DNA of 64,000 nt. It comes from Sophora flavescens (taxonomy: Eukaryota; Streptophyta; Magnoliopsida; Fabales; Fabaceae). The notes under the pieces were generated by a model. It saw only the letters and a list, made by a program, of their open reading frames with translations, was not told where the DNA came from and searched no databases. The stretch lies in NCBI GenBank assembly GCA_030762895.1, contig JAUPTC010000019.1:620001-684000 (forward strand), written 5' to 3'. This document shows, piece after piece, positions 1 to 11,427 of the stretch; within the stretch, counting starts at the first letter, position 1; each line of letters begins with the position of its first letter. The position numbers and the translations under genes are program-made.

Positions 1-196
1 TGATGGAGTTGAGAGACATATCATACCCGTCTGGGAGACCGACCCCAAAAGGAAAAATCTTCCTACTATTCATGAGAAAAGAGCAAGATCTTCTAAGCAT
101 GTCCCCATGATCATGCTAAGGGACACTAAATGGGTGTTTTTTGAGTATCCCAGAATCTATGGGAGGGCTGCTGACTTCTTTCTGGATCAGCTCTAC
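1..196 (+). pseudogene. Unrecognised retroelement ORF, copy 1, upstream piece
   Basis: Translated on the plus strand this piece matches the 13676-13870 part of the better preserved copy at 12555-14409 (shared GVERHII, KHVPMIM and YGRAADF-like stretches). It begins outside the window. It is cut by E1, whose 5-bp target duplication TCTAC (192-196) repeats at 5893-5897, and the reading continues from 5893. Function is not recognised; see the 12555-14409 entry for context. Confidence 0.75.
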
Positions 197-1707
197 TGTT
201 GTGACTCCGGCAAGTGTACCGGGTCGTCGCAAGTAATAAAAATAACACGGTAAGTAATTACCGAGGTCGAACTCAAGGATTGGGATACCAATTCGACTAA
301 TCCGCGGGAAGTCAGATACGTTCGGTCAAGTTACGGAAAAAGGTGGTTGAGAGAGCGAAATTCAATTAACAATCTAAATAAACTAATTAACTAAAAATAT
401 GAAAACTAAAATGTCCAAGGTCACAAATCCACCTACCCAATATGTACACCCAAGTGATGATGAATTCCTCCCTAAGTTCAATTACAATGTGAACCGGGAC
501 CCCTAAATTCTCCTAAATCCACTCTCGTGCTCATTAGGACGTATTCGACGATTGGATTAATTACTTACTAGGTCTCATAATCCTAATCTCGAATTCGGTT
601 AATTCTTGTTCCCTATATGGTTGCACCGATCTCCTATTCACTCTCGTGCAATACTCGACCGATGATCCTAATTCAAGTTCTAAACGTGAATCGCTGACTA
701 AGCCTCATCAACGTTAACAAGTCAATCACACAACACATATGATCAACACCATCAAATCAGAATTAGAAAACAAGAATTGAATTAAAGGAGAAAAACATAC
801 ATCATATTGGATTTACATCGCCATGGGTGGCTTCATCGTTCCCTCGGACGACGGGGATTAGTTCCTCATGCTCATAGACAAGCGCTCGGACATAATCACC
901 ATCGTAAAATAAAAAGAAACCAGAAAAGGAGACGCAGCTCCAAAGAGAAATAAGGATTCGTAACTACTGCCCTAACCTAAGTGAAAAACTGCCTCCTAAA
1001 GTTGGATCCCCAAATCTGATCTGTAAAAGTCTTTAAATAGGATTCCTGATCTGCGCTCGCTCGCGAGGCGAGCAGACTCTCGCGAGGCGAGAATTAAAAT
1101 TGGCGCGCTTTCAATTTAAACTCTCGCGAGGCGAGCAGCCTCTCGCGGGGCGAGTCTTCAATTCTAGGCTGTGACCTTCATCACGGCTGGGCCGTGATGG
1201 TCTCTGACTTCCAAGTCTTCATTCTCTCGCGGGGCGAGCTTCTTCTCGCGGGGCGAGTCTTCAAACCTTAAACTGCCACTGGCGTGGTATTCATCACGGC
1301 TTGGCCGTGATGGTCTCTGTCTTGCTGGTCCTCATGATCTCGCGAGGCGAGACACCTCTCGCGTGGTCAGACTGAAGTGCTGACTTTTGTTGCTTTGTTG
1401 ACTTTCAGTCTCGCGGGGCGAGCATACACTCGCGAGGCGAGTGTCTCCAGACTTGCAATTTCCACTTCTTTTCGACTTTCCTTGACTCCCGGAGCTTCAC
1501 TTATTTAACCTGAAACAACAAAAGCACCCACAAGCGTAATTCTATTGAAAATAACCTAAAAACTACACAAAAGACGCAAAACGAGTCAAAGTCCAACTTA
1601 GGAACAAAACAAGGCAAATTTGGGCGAAAACGAGAGTGAACTCGAATAATTTGCACAAAAACCCTAGTTCATCTAGTCATAAAACTAGATAAGCCAGAGG
1701 CTTATCA
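197..1707 (-). repeat. E1 left LTR (3' LTR in sense orientation)
   Basis: Read on plus it starts TGTTGTGACTC and ends GGCTTATCA; in sense orientation it begins TGATAAGCC-N3-GGCTTATC, an 8-bp stem hairpin at the LTR tip. A second short inverted repeat (ATCTAGT / ACTAGAT) follows. The TATA-like box TATTTAAAG (minus strand, about 1030-1040) lies just downstream of the GC-rich dyad array in the sense direction. Confidence 0.92.
1061..1441. repeat. Paired GC-rich dyad array in E1 left LTR
   Basis: Ten 12-bp cores of type TCGCGRGGCGAG start at 1061/1080, 1124/1143, 1227/1246, 1340/1359 and 1411/1430. All five pairs are spaced exactly 19 bp. Each core with its flanking C is a CTCGC-N3-GCGAG inverted repeat. 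Two longer dyads, CATCACGGC-N3-GCCGTGATG, lie at 1179-1199 and 1292-1312, between pairs. The surrounding LTR is AT-rich, so this is a sharply bounded CpG-rich block upstream of the presumed TATA box. Confidence 0.95.
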
Positions 1708-1730
1708 AAATACCCCAAACTTAAACCTTG
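1708..1730 (-). other. E1 polypurine tract
   Basis: The minus strand reads AAGTTTGGGGTATTTT immediately before the LTR tip TGATAAG. This is the expected position and purine-rich composition for the plus-strand primer of a Ty3/gypsy element. The same tract occurs before the 3' LTR in E2, E3 and E4. Confidence 0.75.
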
Positions 1731-3056
1731 CTTGTCCCCAAGCAAGCTTAAAACTCAAAAACGACTCAAGACTTGGCAAGCCTAAAGGAATCAATCGATT
1801 TCGCACAAATTTAATGCAACTTTACAAAACAGTTTTTTTTTCTCCAATGATCTCCCCCCTACATAAATGTAATCCCCACATTCTTTTTACTTTAAACAAT
1901 TGAGAATTCATCATTCATTCCATCATTACTCTAAGTTGAGGATCAGAGATACACACAAAGGAAGATCACCTATCTCAAACAATTGCCTTCCTCACAAGGG
2001 CATTTAAAATTTCACTCATTCGCTCAAGTTTGTCAAGGTTATCAACTTTTCACTCAATTTCACTTATCAAGAGCACTTCCCATGAATTTGATTTTCATCT
2101 CAAAAATGGTTCCCACGAAAACATGCATGCAACATCAGAAGGTCTTTTAAAGGTTGTAATGGGGCCTGGCTGAGGGTAGGATAATGAAGGATATTTAGGC
2201 TTAAGTCCCTAGGAACTAAGAGAGCATGAACCTTTTTACACGTATTCGACTCAAATTCCTTTTTTCATTTTTCTTTTTGTCTCGGGTGACTACAGCCTTT
2301 TTCCTTGCTAATCTCTTGACTTGCCCCTTTTCTTTTGGCAATTTATTTTGAATATTTTTTTTTCTTTTTTTTTTTTATTTTTTTTTATTATTGCCTTGGG
2401 TGCCAACCTTTGTTTTCTTTTTCTCACCCCAATATGACATATCACCTCGTAGCCACCCCAAACTTAGTTTCTCACAACCTTTCTCTTGCTCATTTCCATG
2501 CTCTCCTAATCCTAAGATTGGGTTAACATGGTTTTTCAGATTTTGGCTCGTAATGTAGGGTCATAAAGAAACAATAGGTCAATTGGGCTCAATTTGGCTA
2601 ACTAGGGAACATGCATTAGGGATGGTTCATTTTAGGCCAAGTAGTTAATTCAAAGAAAATTGCCTAAATCATTTGATGCAACATATAAACATGCAAACCA
2701 TATAGAGATTCAAGCAAATTCGGGAAAGTGCAACTTAACAGTGATTCACACATTCAAAAACAGAGTTGGAGGTTCAAATCCTCACCTGGACATTTTGCAA
2801 ATTGTTTGACCGAGATACGATTCCTAGTGTGTGCACCCCCCTCACCCCAAACTTATCATAATTCAAGTAATCACAACAAAGTTCTCAAAGTTCAGTTTTC
2901 AATTTTTAAGTGGGGATAAACTTTTCTATTATTAGAACCTAGGGGGAAATCATCAATGGTCAAATAATTCATGCAATCAATCTACGCTCAATCTAATCAA
3001 AATCCAACAAGCTTGCCGACACAACATTTCATACAAAAACTCTTGATCTTCTCAAA
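1731..3056 (-). other. E1 non-coding internal region
   Basis: This is the untranslated 3' part of E1. It contains T-rich stretches (2350-2395) and blocks shared with E2 (23110-24350) and E4 (40340-41700). I see no coding signal; short ORFs here are translations of T- or A-rich runs. Confidence 0.7.
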
Positions 3057-4235
3057 TTATTCAAGAGCGACAAACAAAAACAGAACACAAAAAACAAACA
3101 CAAAAACAAAACAAAAGTTAGGAAAAGAGATACCTAGCTTGGGTTGCCTCCCAAGAAGCGCTTGTTTAACGTCCCGAGCCTGACTTATTAAGAAGCATCC
3201 ACCTGGATCCCATAGTCTGTGGTACAGAGGCCAAGAGATGCTCATCATGTGAGGTCTTCCACCAGGATCAAATGGTAATTGGAGTGGAGATCGTAGCAGT
3301 AATATGACTTCATCAACTCCACCCAGCCCGTGTATGAAAATTCCATTGACCTTTGTTATTATGAATTCACTTCCTCTCGGGTCAAATGGTGTCCTCACGA
3401 GGAAGTGTGCCAGACAAGTGGGAGTGTCTAATTTACCAATGTCCACACATGCATGCAAGCCAACATATTTATCCAATGCATTATTTTCAGGTTGCTTAGC
3501 AAGCATGGTGGAATCCTCTACCACTTTATCCGCATTTTGTTCTCTACCCCCTTGCTCCGGCGCCTTGTCCTTTGCCAACTCCTCTTCCTTAGGTTGCTCT
3601 TCCTCAACATGTGGTTGTTCCGGGCCATGACACTTGCCAATTCCTTTTCCTCCGGTTGTTCTTCCTCAACATGTGGTAGTTCTTCCTCAACTCCCCGAGA
3701 ACTAGTTACATCCCAGTCATATCCCAACACCCCACTTGCTTCTAGTTGTTGTGGCATCGCATAGGTTCTTAGGGTGGTTCTCGGTTTCACCTGGGTGAGT
3801 GTCTAGGAGAGGCTCATTTAGTTGTTTTGACAGTGGGCAATCTGCATCTCTAGATTCTGAAGTGCCATCCCTGTATGAGTTGCCAACTTGTCAATGGCTG
3901 CGTTTGTATTGATTGACACTTTCTCAAGTGTCGCACTCAACTTCTCAAGAGCCAACTCCCAAGGTTGTGGTTGCCAACTCTGTTGAGGTTGTGGCTGCCA
4001 GGCTAGACCATCGTCGCATTACTCCAAGCGAAATCCGGATGGTCTCTACTCATATCACCCCAATACCGATTCTCGATTCGATAGTTGTTCGGGGCACGCT
4101 GTCATTATGCCATGGTTCCACATATACTTGAGGGAAGTAGAACGGACAACTCCAAGTGTCATGGTTCCCATCACAATACTCGCAACCCGGAAGCATTCCT
4201 TCGTGTACCTCGCATACAAAACAAGGCAAGACCAA
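3057..4235 (-). pseudogene. E1 gag remnant: zinc knuckle plus acidic and YVGLHACVDI region
   Basis: In sense order a C-E-Y-C-x3-H-x4-C zinc knuckle (4235-4150 area) is followed by Gln-rich and acidic Glu/Pro repeats, then the YVGLHACVDI region and a tail containing WPLYHRLWDPGG and RDVKQALLGRQP. Frames change between 3790 and 3578 and stops interrupt it, so no full protein is made. The order matches E2 21481-22599. The start codon and first residues correspond to E4 gag, but the capsid part is deleted at a junction identical to that in E2. The zinc knuckle would bind RNA if expressed. Confidence 0.7.
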
Positions 4236-4358
4236 GTGGAATCAAAGAAGTAGAGAGATAGTAGAAAATAAAAAGAAAATAATAAAAATAAAAATAAGAA
4301 CAAAAATAACTTAACCAAATAATCAAACTCCCCTAGAATCAGAAAAATTGGTTGTGCC

Positions 4359-4374
4359 AATCCCAAACGGCGCC
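4359..4374 (-). other. E1 primer binding site, degenerate
   Basis: The minus strand reads TGGCGCCGTTTGGGAT next to the LTR. It matches the 3' end of plant tRNA-Asp(GUC) except for a short internal loss relative to TGGCGCCGTTGCCGGGGAT in E2 and E4. The loss may weaken priming of this copy. Confidence 0.8.
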
Positions 4375-4381
4375 AAAAACT

Positions 4382-5892
4382 TGTTGTGACTCGGCAAGTG
4401 TACCGGGTCGATCGCAAGTAATAAAAATAACACGGTAAGTAATTACCGAGGTCGAACTCAAGGATTGGGATACCAATTCGACTAATCCGCGGGAAGTCAG
4501 ATACGTTCGGTCAAGTTACGGAAAAAGGTGGTTGAGAGAGCGAAATTCAATTAACAATCTAAATAAACTAATTAACTAAAAATATGAAAACTAAAATGTC
4601 CAAGGTCACAAATCCACCTACCCAATATGTACACCCAAGTGATGATGAATTCCTCCCTAAGTTCAATTACAATGTCAACCGGGACCCCTAAATTCTCCTA
4701 AATCCACTCTCGTGCTCATTAGGACGTATTCGACGATTGGATTAATTACTTACTAGGTCTCATAATCCTAATCTTGAATTCGGTTAATTCTTGTTCCCTA
4801 TATGGTTGCACCGATCTCCTATTCACTCTCGTGCAATACTCGACCGATGATCCTAATTCAAGTTCTAAACGTGAATCGCTGACTAAGCCTCATCAACGTT
4901 AACAAGTCAATCACACAACACATATGATCAACACCATCAAATCAGAATTAGAAAACAAGAATTGAATTAAAGGAGAAAAACATACATCATATTGGATTTA
5001 CATCGCCATGGGTGGCTTCATCGTTCCCTCGGACGACGGGGATTAGTTCCTCATGCTAATAGACAAGCGCTCGGACATAATCACCATCGTAAAATAAAAA
5101 GAAACCAGAAAAGGAGACGCAGCTCCAAAGAGAAATAAGGATTCGTAACTACTGCCCTAACCTAAGTGGAAAACTGCCTCCTAAAGTTGGATCCCCAAAT
5201 CTGATCTGTAAAAGTCTTTAAATAGGATTCCTGATCTGCGCTCGCTCGCGAGGCGAGCAGACTCTGGCGAGGCGAGAATTAAAATTGGCGCGCTTTCAAT
5301 TTAAACTCTCGCGAGGCGAGCAGCCTCTCGCGGGGCGAGTCTTCAATTCTAGGCTGTGACCTTCATCACGGCTGGGCCGTGATGGTCTCTGACTTCCAAG
5401 TCTTCATTCTCTCGCGGGGCGAGCTTCTTCTCGCGGGGCGAGTCTTCAAACCTTAAACTGCCACGGGCGTGGTATTCATCACGGCTTGGCCGTGATGGTC
5501 TCTGTCTTGCTGGTCCTCATGAACTCGCGAGGCGAGACACCTCTCGCGTGGCGAGACTGAAGTGCTGACTTTTGTTGCTTTGTTGACTTTCAGTCTCGCG
5601 GGGCGAGCATACACTCGCGAGGCGAGTGTCTCCAGACTTGCAATTTCCACTTCTTTTCGACTCTCCTTGACTCCCGGAGCTTCACTTATTTAACCTGAAA
5701 CAACAAAAGCACCCACAAGCGTAATTCTATTCAAAATAACCCAAAAACTACACAAAAGACGCAAAACGAGTCAAAGTCCAACTTAGGAACAAAACAAGGC
5801 AAATTTGGGCGAAAACGAGAGTGAACTCGAATAATTTGCACAAAAACCCTAGTTCATCTAGTCATAAAACTAGATAAGCCAGAGGCTTATCA
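4382..5892 (-). repeat. E1 right LTR (5' LTR in sense orientation)
   Basis: 1511 bp, same ends and near-identical sequence to 197-1707. The dyad array recurs at 5246-5626 with isolated substitutions (for example CTCTCGCG to CTCTGGCG near 5262). It would drive transcription toward lower coordinates. Confidence 0.92.
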
Positions 5893-6717
5893 TCTACTAT
5901 GATATGCTGAAGTGGGAATCCAGTCAACTCAGAGTTGATAGAGCCGCACATTTTGTCCCTCCATCCTGGCTGAGGCATAATGATCCAACCAGAATTGGAA
6001 TCAAGCCCTACAGGATCTATCCATGATTGCCAATGCTAGATCTTAATAAGGACAAGGACTTGAAGGACAGAAGATTCAAGAGAGTGATGCCTGAAGCTGA
6101 GTCAGCATTGCTTGATCCGGACAAAGAAACCTTTGACTACTTAATGATGGATTTCCTTTTGCACACTGAATCCATTGAGTTGATCGATGAGCATAGAGCT
6201 GCTGAATTCTGGAAGTCTCATATTATCCACTGCACCAGAGTCTTCCTCTGGTCTCTCACACTTTAGATATATGATCTATAAAGACCTCTGGGGACTTCCA
6301 ATAAACAGTAGAAATGTGGAATTTATCTACCCTATTAGATGGGCAAAGGAGATATCAAAGAAACCCCGACCTACTCCAAAGCCTATCATGGATGAACCTG
6401 TTGCTGAAGAACATGGTCAAATTGTCATTGCTGATAGTTTAGAAGATACTGCTGAATCCTTTCATCAACAGAGCTCATCAGAAAGACAATCTTCTCAACC
6501 TTTAGCACTGGTTGTAATGCACCTTGAAGATCATTCAGGAACACTGAGCACTTTTCAAGAGTATGCAGAAAGCTCAAGGCAACAGACTCTGCCTTCTAAT
6601 ATTGAAGAAGTTCTTGGTAAACTAGTTGATGAAAGGGTTGGCAAGTTAGTTGATGAGAAGGTTGAAAAGCTAAGTGACAAGATCAAGGAGGATGTCCATC
6701 AGCAAGTTCAAACTTAA
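5893..6717 (+). pseudogene. Unrecognised retroelement ORF, copy 1, downstream piece
   Basis: It continues the reading broken at 196 and parallels 13855-14400 of copy 2 (LKWE, FVPPxWLRH, MLDLNKDKD, FWKSHIIHCT). An in-frame TGA (6024-6026) replaces an Arg codon of copy 2, compatible with CpG decay, and a frameshift separates the piece ending at 6266 from the one at 6187-6717. The C-terminal part, missing in copy 2, has a charged heptad-like stretch (LGKLVDERVGKLVDEKVEKL), probably a coiled coil, just before a proline-rich end. Position before a polypurine tract and 3' LTR suggests an extra or envelope-like ORF of a SIRE-type element; that is inference. Confidence 0.6.
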
Positions 6718-6920
6718 TGGCTCCAACCTTAGAGGTTGTGAATAAAATGCTTGAATTCCTCATGGACTTCAAGAAAAGTCAAGCTCAGAACCCTCCTCCA
6801 CCACCACCTCCTTCTGCTTAGCCTTTATTTTTTTTTTTCTTTTGAACTGACAATGATCGTCCTCTCATTTTACCTTTTTGACTGATGACAAAAAGGGGAG
6901 AAAGGAATGAAAAGAGCATA

Positions 6921-6952
<32 letters not shown>

Positions 6953-7226
6953 AGTTTTTGAAAAGATTTTATGTGTTTGCATGTGCATATTCTTTTCTAC
7001 TTGCTAAACTGCTCTGATACTTATGTTTGCTTATTTGCTTTGATATCTGCTGCTCTGATACTTGTGTTTATATAGATTCTAAGTATGATAAGCTATTGCA
7101 CCTATCTGTTAGCTTATAATTCTGCTTAAGTATTTGAGTGCTTTTTCTTAGGGGGAGCCCTGCAAGCTCTCTTAGACTTTGCTTTTCAAATTTAATTAGT
7201 TTTGTCATCATCAAAAATGGAGAGAT
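6718..7226 (+). other. 3' untranslated part of copy 1 with TA repeat and polypurine tract
   Basis: It begins with a proline-rich coding tail (CCTCCACCACC near 6793). A (TA)n microsatellite follows at about 6919-6947. The end AAAATGGAGAGAT directly before TGTTGGAACC is the polypurine-tract position of a Ty1/copia-type element. The same block recurs at 14640-15180. Confidence 0.7.
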
Positions 7227-8208
7227 TGTTGGAACCAAAGTGGTTTTGGATTAAATAATCTCAAAGTTTTGATGCTAACAAAAGGATTCAATTTGCTTGG
7301 CAAAGTGTTAGTTGAGATCTAACATGTGCTTTCAGTTATATAGGAACATTTACATATACGTAAAAGAAACATGGGATAAGTTCTAGTTGAAAAATACGCG
7401 TCCACCCCTGTAGACGTGCTGATCAAAAACATTGGTAAAGTTACTTCTTTAGACTGGCTTACTTAAGCAGACGAAGCTCGAAATATTTGCTAGATAAATA
7501 CCTAAATAACTTGTTAGGTACAGTGAGACACCCCATTGTTCCCTTTTGTGTCATTTAGTTTAAAACATCAGTATTTAATTACTTAATCGCACGCTTAATG
7601 TGAAAATTACGTAAAAATTTAAAACTTCATTTCTTAAGCAAATAGATTCATATAGACCAGAATATGAAAACATAAATATATTAAACATACTTAAAGCATC
7701 AGAGTTATCAAAACACTGTTTCAGGGCATCCCATCAATAGGATCCCAAACTGGTGCATAGTTATACAAAACATAAGCAGAAATATAAAGCTTCACGACAC
7801 AGACGCACTGGCCATAACTAACTAGACCCTAATCACCATGGGTCACAGCTCGTCCTCCGGCATCCGGTTCGTAGGGAGTCCCATCCAACTCCTCCTGGTT
7901 ATGTTCATCCACAAGGTCTTCTCGTACGGTTCCACAAGGAGACAAAATACAACATACAGAAACATACAGGTGATAAGAAACAGTTCTATCATCAAAAGCG
8001 GAAAGAGTCATAGTAAACTATACAGTAATTATCACAGACACAACATCAGTCAAGTCATCCATCTTCCATAAAATTCTTATATCCATCCTACCCTCACTCC
8101 TGCAACTAAAACTTGATACTGAAAATGGCTATGGTTCCCCTATCATAGTTATCGTTATCGGTCAGTCGTCCAGGCGACACGTCCCATTCCCGATGCACAT
8201 CCTTAGTC

Positions 8209-8456
8209 ATGGTGAGAATGCTCATGCAAAGCAATGACACTATAGCTGCACATTAAACCCGGTGCACACCCCGGACCGTGGGTGCTCATGCAAAGCAATG
8301 ACACTATAGCTGCACGATTATCCCGGTGCACACCTTCACCATGGTAAGAACGCTCACGCAAAGCGTGACACTACAGCTGCACGATGATCCCGGTGCACAC
8401 CTCGTCCACTCCCAGAGGTGCTCATGCAAAGCAATGACACTCGTAGCTGCACAAGT
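8209..8456. repeat. Tandem repeat, about 65 bp, four degenerate units
   Basis: Units share GCTCATGCAAAGCAATGACA, then TAGCTGCAC and CCCGGTGCACACC. Starts are near 8217, 8283, 8348 and 8417. It lies inside the long solo LTR and has no obvious counterpart in the 30886-34448 copy. Confidence 0.85.
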
Positions 8457-9769
8457 TAAGTTTACCCTTTGGACGGTCCCACAAGGACTTCGGGTCTTGT
8501 ATATGTCCCACATACGGTAATAGAAACAACACAACTTATGAACCTCGCAGACTCCTATGGTCATAACCTAGTGGCTTAACCTCTCATCAAGACCTCAACA
8601 CATGCTCTATGTCACAACACCTCTTTAACATATTTCATGTAGGTTAGGCACCTCAAAAAATCATCATGATCCTCACTCCCAAAACAACTCATCTCTTAGA
8701 CCACATATATATCTTCGCTTAATCCACTAAGCATAAAGTAAATACCACACAGATCATGCATAACATCAAGTCAATCAAAGATATTTCAAAACATCAACAT
8801 AGCACTAAATCAGTTCAATAAAGGTAATAAAACTCAAATCAACCATCAACAGTATAAACATCAACCTAATATCGATCAACCTACAATCCCCGAATCACCA
8901 TGGATGTTTTATAAAAGCAATTTAAAGTGATTCTGGTCTTGTCGATTATTCGACTTCTAGTAGGGTTTAGGTCGCCCTACATAATTACTACATAATTTAC
9001 TATTTATCGATTCCGACGATAGGTTGATTATTTCCCCCACCCGGGTTATCACCGAACTCCCGAACTCGAAGCTCCTCGTCGTCACGCCACAAAGTATTAA
9101 CTCCACCTTCTGTGAAGGTAAGGAGATTAGATACTCGAAGAGGTATACCACGAACGTCCTCGTTTCCTCCGAGATGGAAGTCTAAGGTTACAAAACATGA
9201 AATCATGAGTTAAAACTCAATCAAAGAACACTAACCACAAGGTATAGGTTCGGTTCATACAATGAACTAGGATTAGGGGTTTCCGAAATTTATGCGACTC
9301 TTGGATTTATGATCCTTAAGTGCTAGAAGTTTCCAAAACACATGCAACTTAGGGATTTATGATCCTTAAGTGCTAGGAGTTTAAAACAAGATTACTTTAA
9401 ACAAAGTTGAACAAAAATCCCACCAAGTTACACTTGATGGAGATTCGGCCTTGACCAATAAGATAGGCTAGGAACATTTAAACTTTCCAATCTCTTTGGT
9501 TTAGCATCCATTAATAGTAAGGAGCTCAAAACCATGATCACTTTGGAAAATGAAAAACGAAACACCCTAGGTCCATAACCTTTAAGATTCGGCCATCCTT
9601 GGGTTTTCATGATAGAAATCTTTAAATTTTCCAATCTCTTAGACCTTTTAGCATCCAATAACTTATGGAGCTCAAGTCTATGATCATCTTGGAAGCAACA
9701 TAGGACTTTAAATAACAAAGCTCATAAGCACAAAAAGTAAGAACAACATAAGCCTATAAGTAATTAAAG

Positions 9770-9960
9770 CATAATGACATAAGTAAATGAATCATAAATG
9801 ATATAAACATAAATGACATAAAAGTAAATGACATAATGTAAATGACATAAAGTAAATGGCATAAATATAAATGACATAAAATAAAAGACATGAATATAAA
9901 GAACATGGAAGTAAATGACATGAACAGAAACATAATGACATAAAAATAAATAAGCACAAG
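9770..9960. repeat. Minisatellite of about 14-bp AAATGACATAA units
   Basis: Repeated AAATGACATAA-type units with variable A/T linkers. Apparent minus-strand ORFs across it (all Met, Ser, Phe, His, Leu, Tyr) are translations of the repeat, not genes. Confidence 0.85.
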
Positions 9961-11264
9961 TAAGGAAAGCCATAAAGAAAGCACAATAAATAAATGAAGC
10001 AAGAATAAATTAAAGCATCACAATGTATTAGGGTTCTAAGTTCATGATCACACTTGGATAAGTTGAAACATAGTATCCTAGGCCACTAATACATAGTTTT
10101 GGCCATCATGGGAAAACAAGCTATCAAAACCTTCCAAGATTTATGGATTCAATGATCAAGGAACACTTAAAAAAAAACTAACACATGATCATGTAAAAGA
10201 AGTTGAAACAAAACACTCCCTAGGCCATCATGAGTAGATTCGGCCTCCTCAAGAAATAGAGGATGGAGATTTTTGATTTATACAACCTCTTAGTATGTTA
10301 AACTACAAGTAAATACAAGACCATAGAAATTGGTTTCAACTCAAAAGGAGTTTTCTACCATTTTTTAGAGATTTTTGAAGATAAAAGCTCATATATGACA
10401 TAAAGAAGAAACTTTAGAAAAAGCTGAAGTTTTTAAAGAAAAGAATACATGAGAGTATTACCCTAAGCAATAGGAACAACTTTGGTGAAGAACACTTAGT
10501 GAAAAGAAGAAGAAAAACTAGAGCTTTGGAAGCTTGAAGTTAAGAAAAATATGAAAGCTTAAGAGTTTTAATGGAGTAGAAGGAAGGAAAGTGATGAAGT
10601 GAGGATGAAGAGTGGTATTTATAGAGGAAGGGGGAGGGGTGCACGACCTAGAGGAGAGGGAGCAAGGCTTGGAGAGGAAGTTTTGGTTTAGGGCATTGTT
10701 TGGATCATTTAAGGAAGGTTTAATGAGTTTTTGGAATAAAATAGATTATAATTTGAAAAAGCAATCATGATCACTTTAAAGTATGTCATAAGCATTTAAT
10801 TAGGCATCCCATCAAGCCTTCTCTCATCCTTTAGGGTTCCTTTAACTGCTTAAATACGTAACCGGTTGCACATCGATCGTATTTTCTGAAGGTTTCACCC
10901 GAATAAAATACTTTATTTTATTTTATTTTTGAACGAAAATTTTCAAAATAACCAAAGTTGAAGGAAACATGATAAAAACATTAACCGTCTCATTCACGGG
11001 TCAAAATTAGGTTTTCTGCTCAGTAAACTTATACTGGCAGTGAAAACGCAGACCGACTTTCGTCTGAATTTTCAACCGAAAATTTTACTGTGACTTCATA
11101 TGATAAGGTGGATTAGGAATATGATTTTATTTTATTAAACAAAATATTTTCTACTTTCATATTAAAATATAATTACTTATATTTTAATTGATTAAACAGT
11201 ATAATGAAAATCAGGTTGTTACATACAGCAAGTCCAAAGACTTGATAATAAGTGCGTCCATCTT

Positions 11265-11427
11265 GCCACGTAAGCAGATGGAAGTAATTAGTACAAGTAA
11301 ATGAACTGAAACATAAAGTAATCTGGTAGACGATCTCTAACTGCCACGTCACTAGACGAATATCTTTATAACTCATTAAGGAATAGCAAGTCCGAAGACT
11401 TGATAGACAAGAGGATATGCCACGTCA
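11265..11427. promoter_or_regulatory. G-box/C-box hybrid sites in SIRE-like LTR
   Basis: GCCACGTCA (reverse complement TGACGTGGC) lies at 11343-11351 and 11419-11427, with a related GCCACGTAA at 11265-11273. The second LTR has one at 15519-15527. TGACGTGGC is a known core recognised by plant bZIP factors. Each is next to a repeated AGACGA-type word. Function in this LTR is inferred. Confidence 0.55.

Larger units (their letters stand above)
197..5892 (-). mobile_element. E1: non-autonomous Athila-like LTR retrotransposon
   Basis: This is a complete 5.7-kb insertion flanked by a perfect 5-bp duplication TCTAC (192-196 and 5893-5897). Both LTRs are 1511 bp and close to identical, so it is fairly young. 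A degenerate tRNA-Asp-type primer site lies beside the right LTR and a polypurine tract beside the left LTR, which makes the minus strand the sense strand. Only the zinc-knuckle end of gag and an acidic/unknown C-terminal region survive. There is no protease, RT, RNase H or integrase. The Athila assignment rests on the primer site and on gag/protease similarity of the related E4. Replication would need proteins from another element. Confidence 0.93.
7524..11223 (-). mobile_element. Long solo LTR inserted in the SIRE-like LTR
   Basis: 3.7 kb bounded by TGAGACACCCC and TTGTTACA with a perfect 5-bp duplication TACAG (7519-7523 and 11224-11228). No internal domain and no second LTR are visible, so I read it as a solo LTR. 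Its 10860-11100 part is the reverse complement of 31010-31240 in the other long solo LTR, giving minus orientation. A promoter-like region (pyrimidine-rich leader, minus strand around 10620-10500) parallels 31480-31600 of that copy. The retrotransposon lineage is unresolved. Confidence 0.75.

Noticed and set aside
1061..1441. CRISPR-like look of the GC-rich repeats
   Set aside because: Spacing between pairs is irregular, repeats are 12-13 bp, there are no cas genes, and the array lies in LTRs of a plant genome.
8304..8564. Cys-rich 86-aa minus ORF
   Set aside because: Arises from the 65-bp tandem repeat of the solo LTR; no family resemblance.
9754..10002. Minus-strand ORFs of 64-82 aa in three frames
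   Set aside because: They translate the AAATGACATAA minisatellite; low-complexity composition in all frames.
7524..11223. Helitron or MITE
   Set aside because: The ends are TG..CA with a 5-bp target duplication, which fits an LTR; no CTRR hairpin end.
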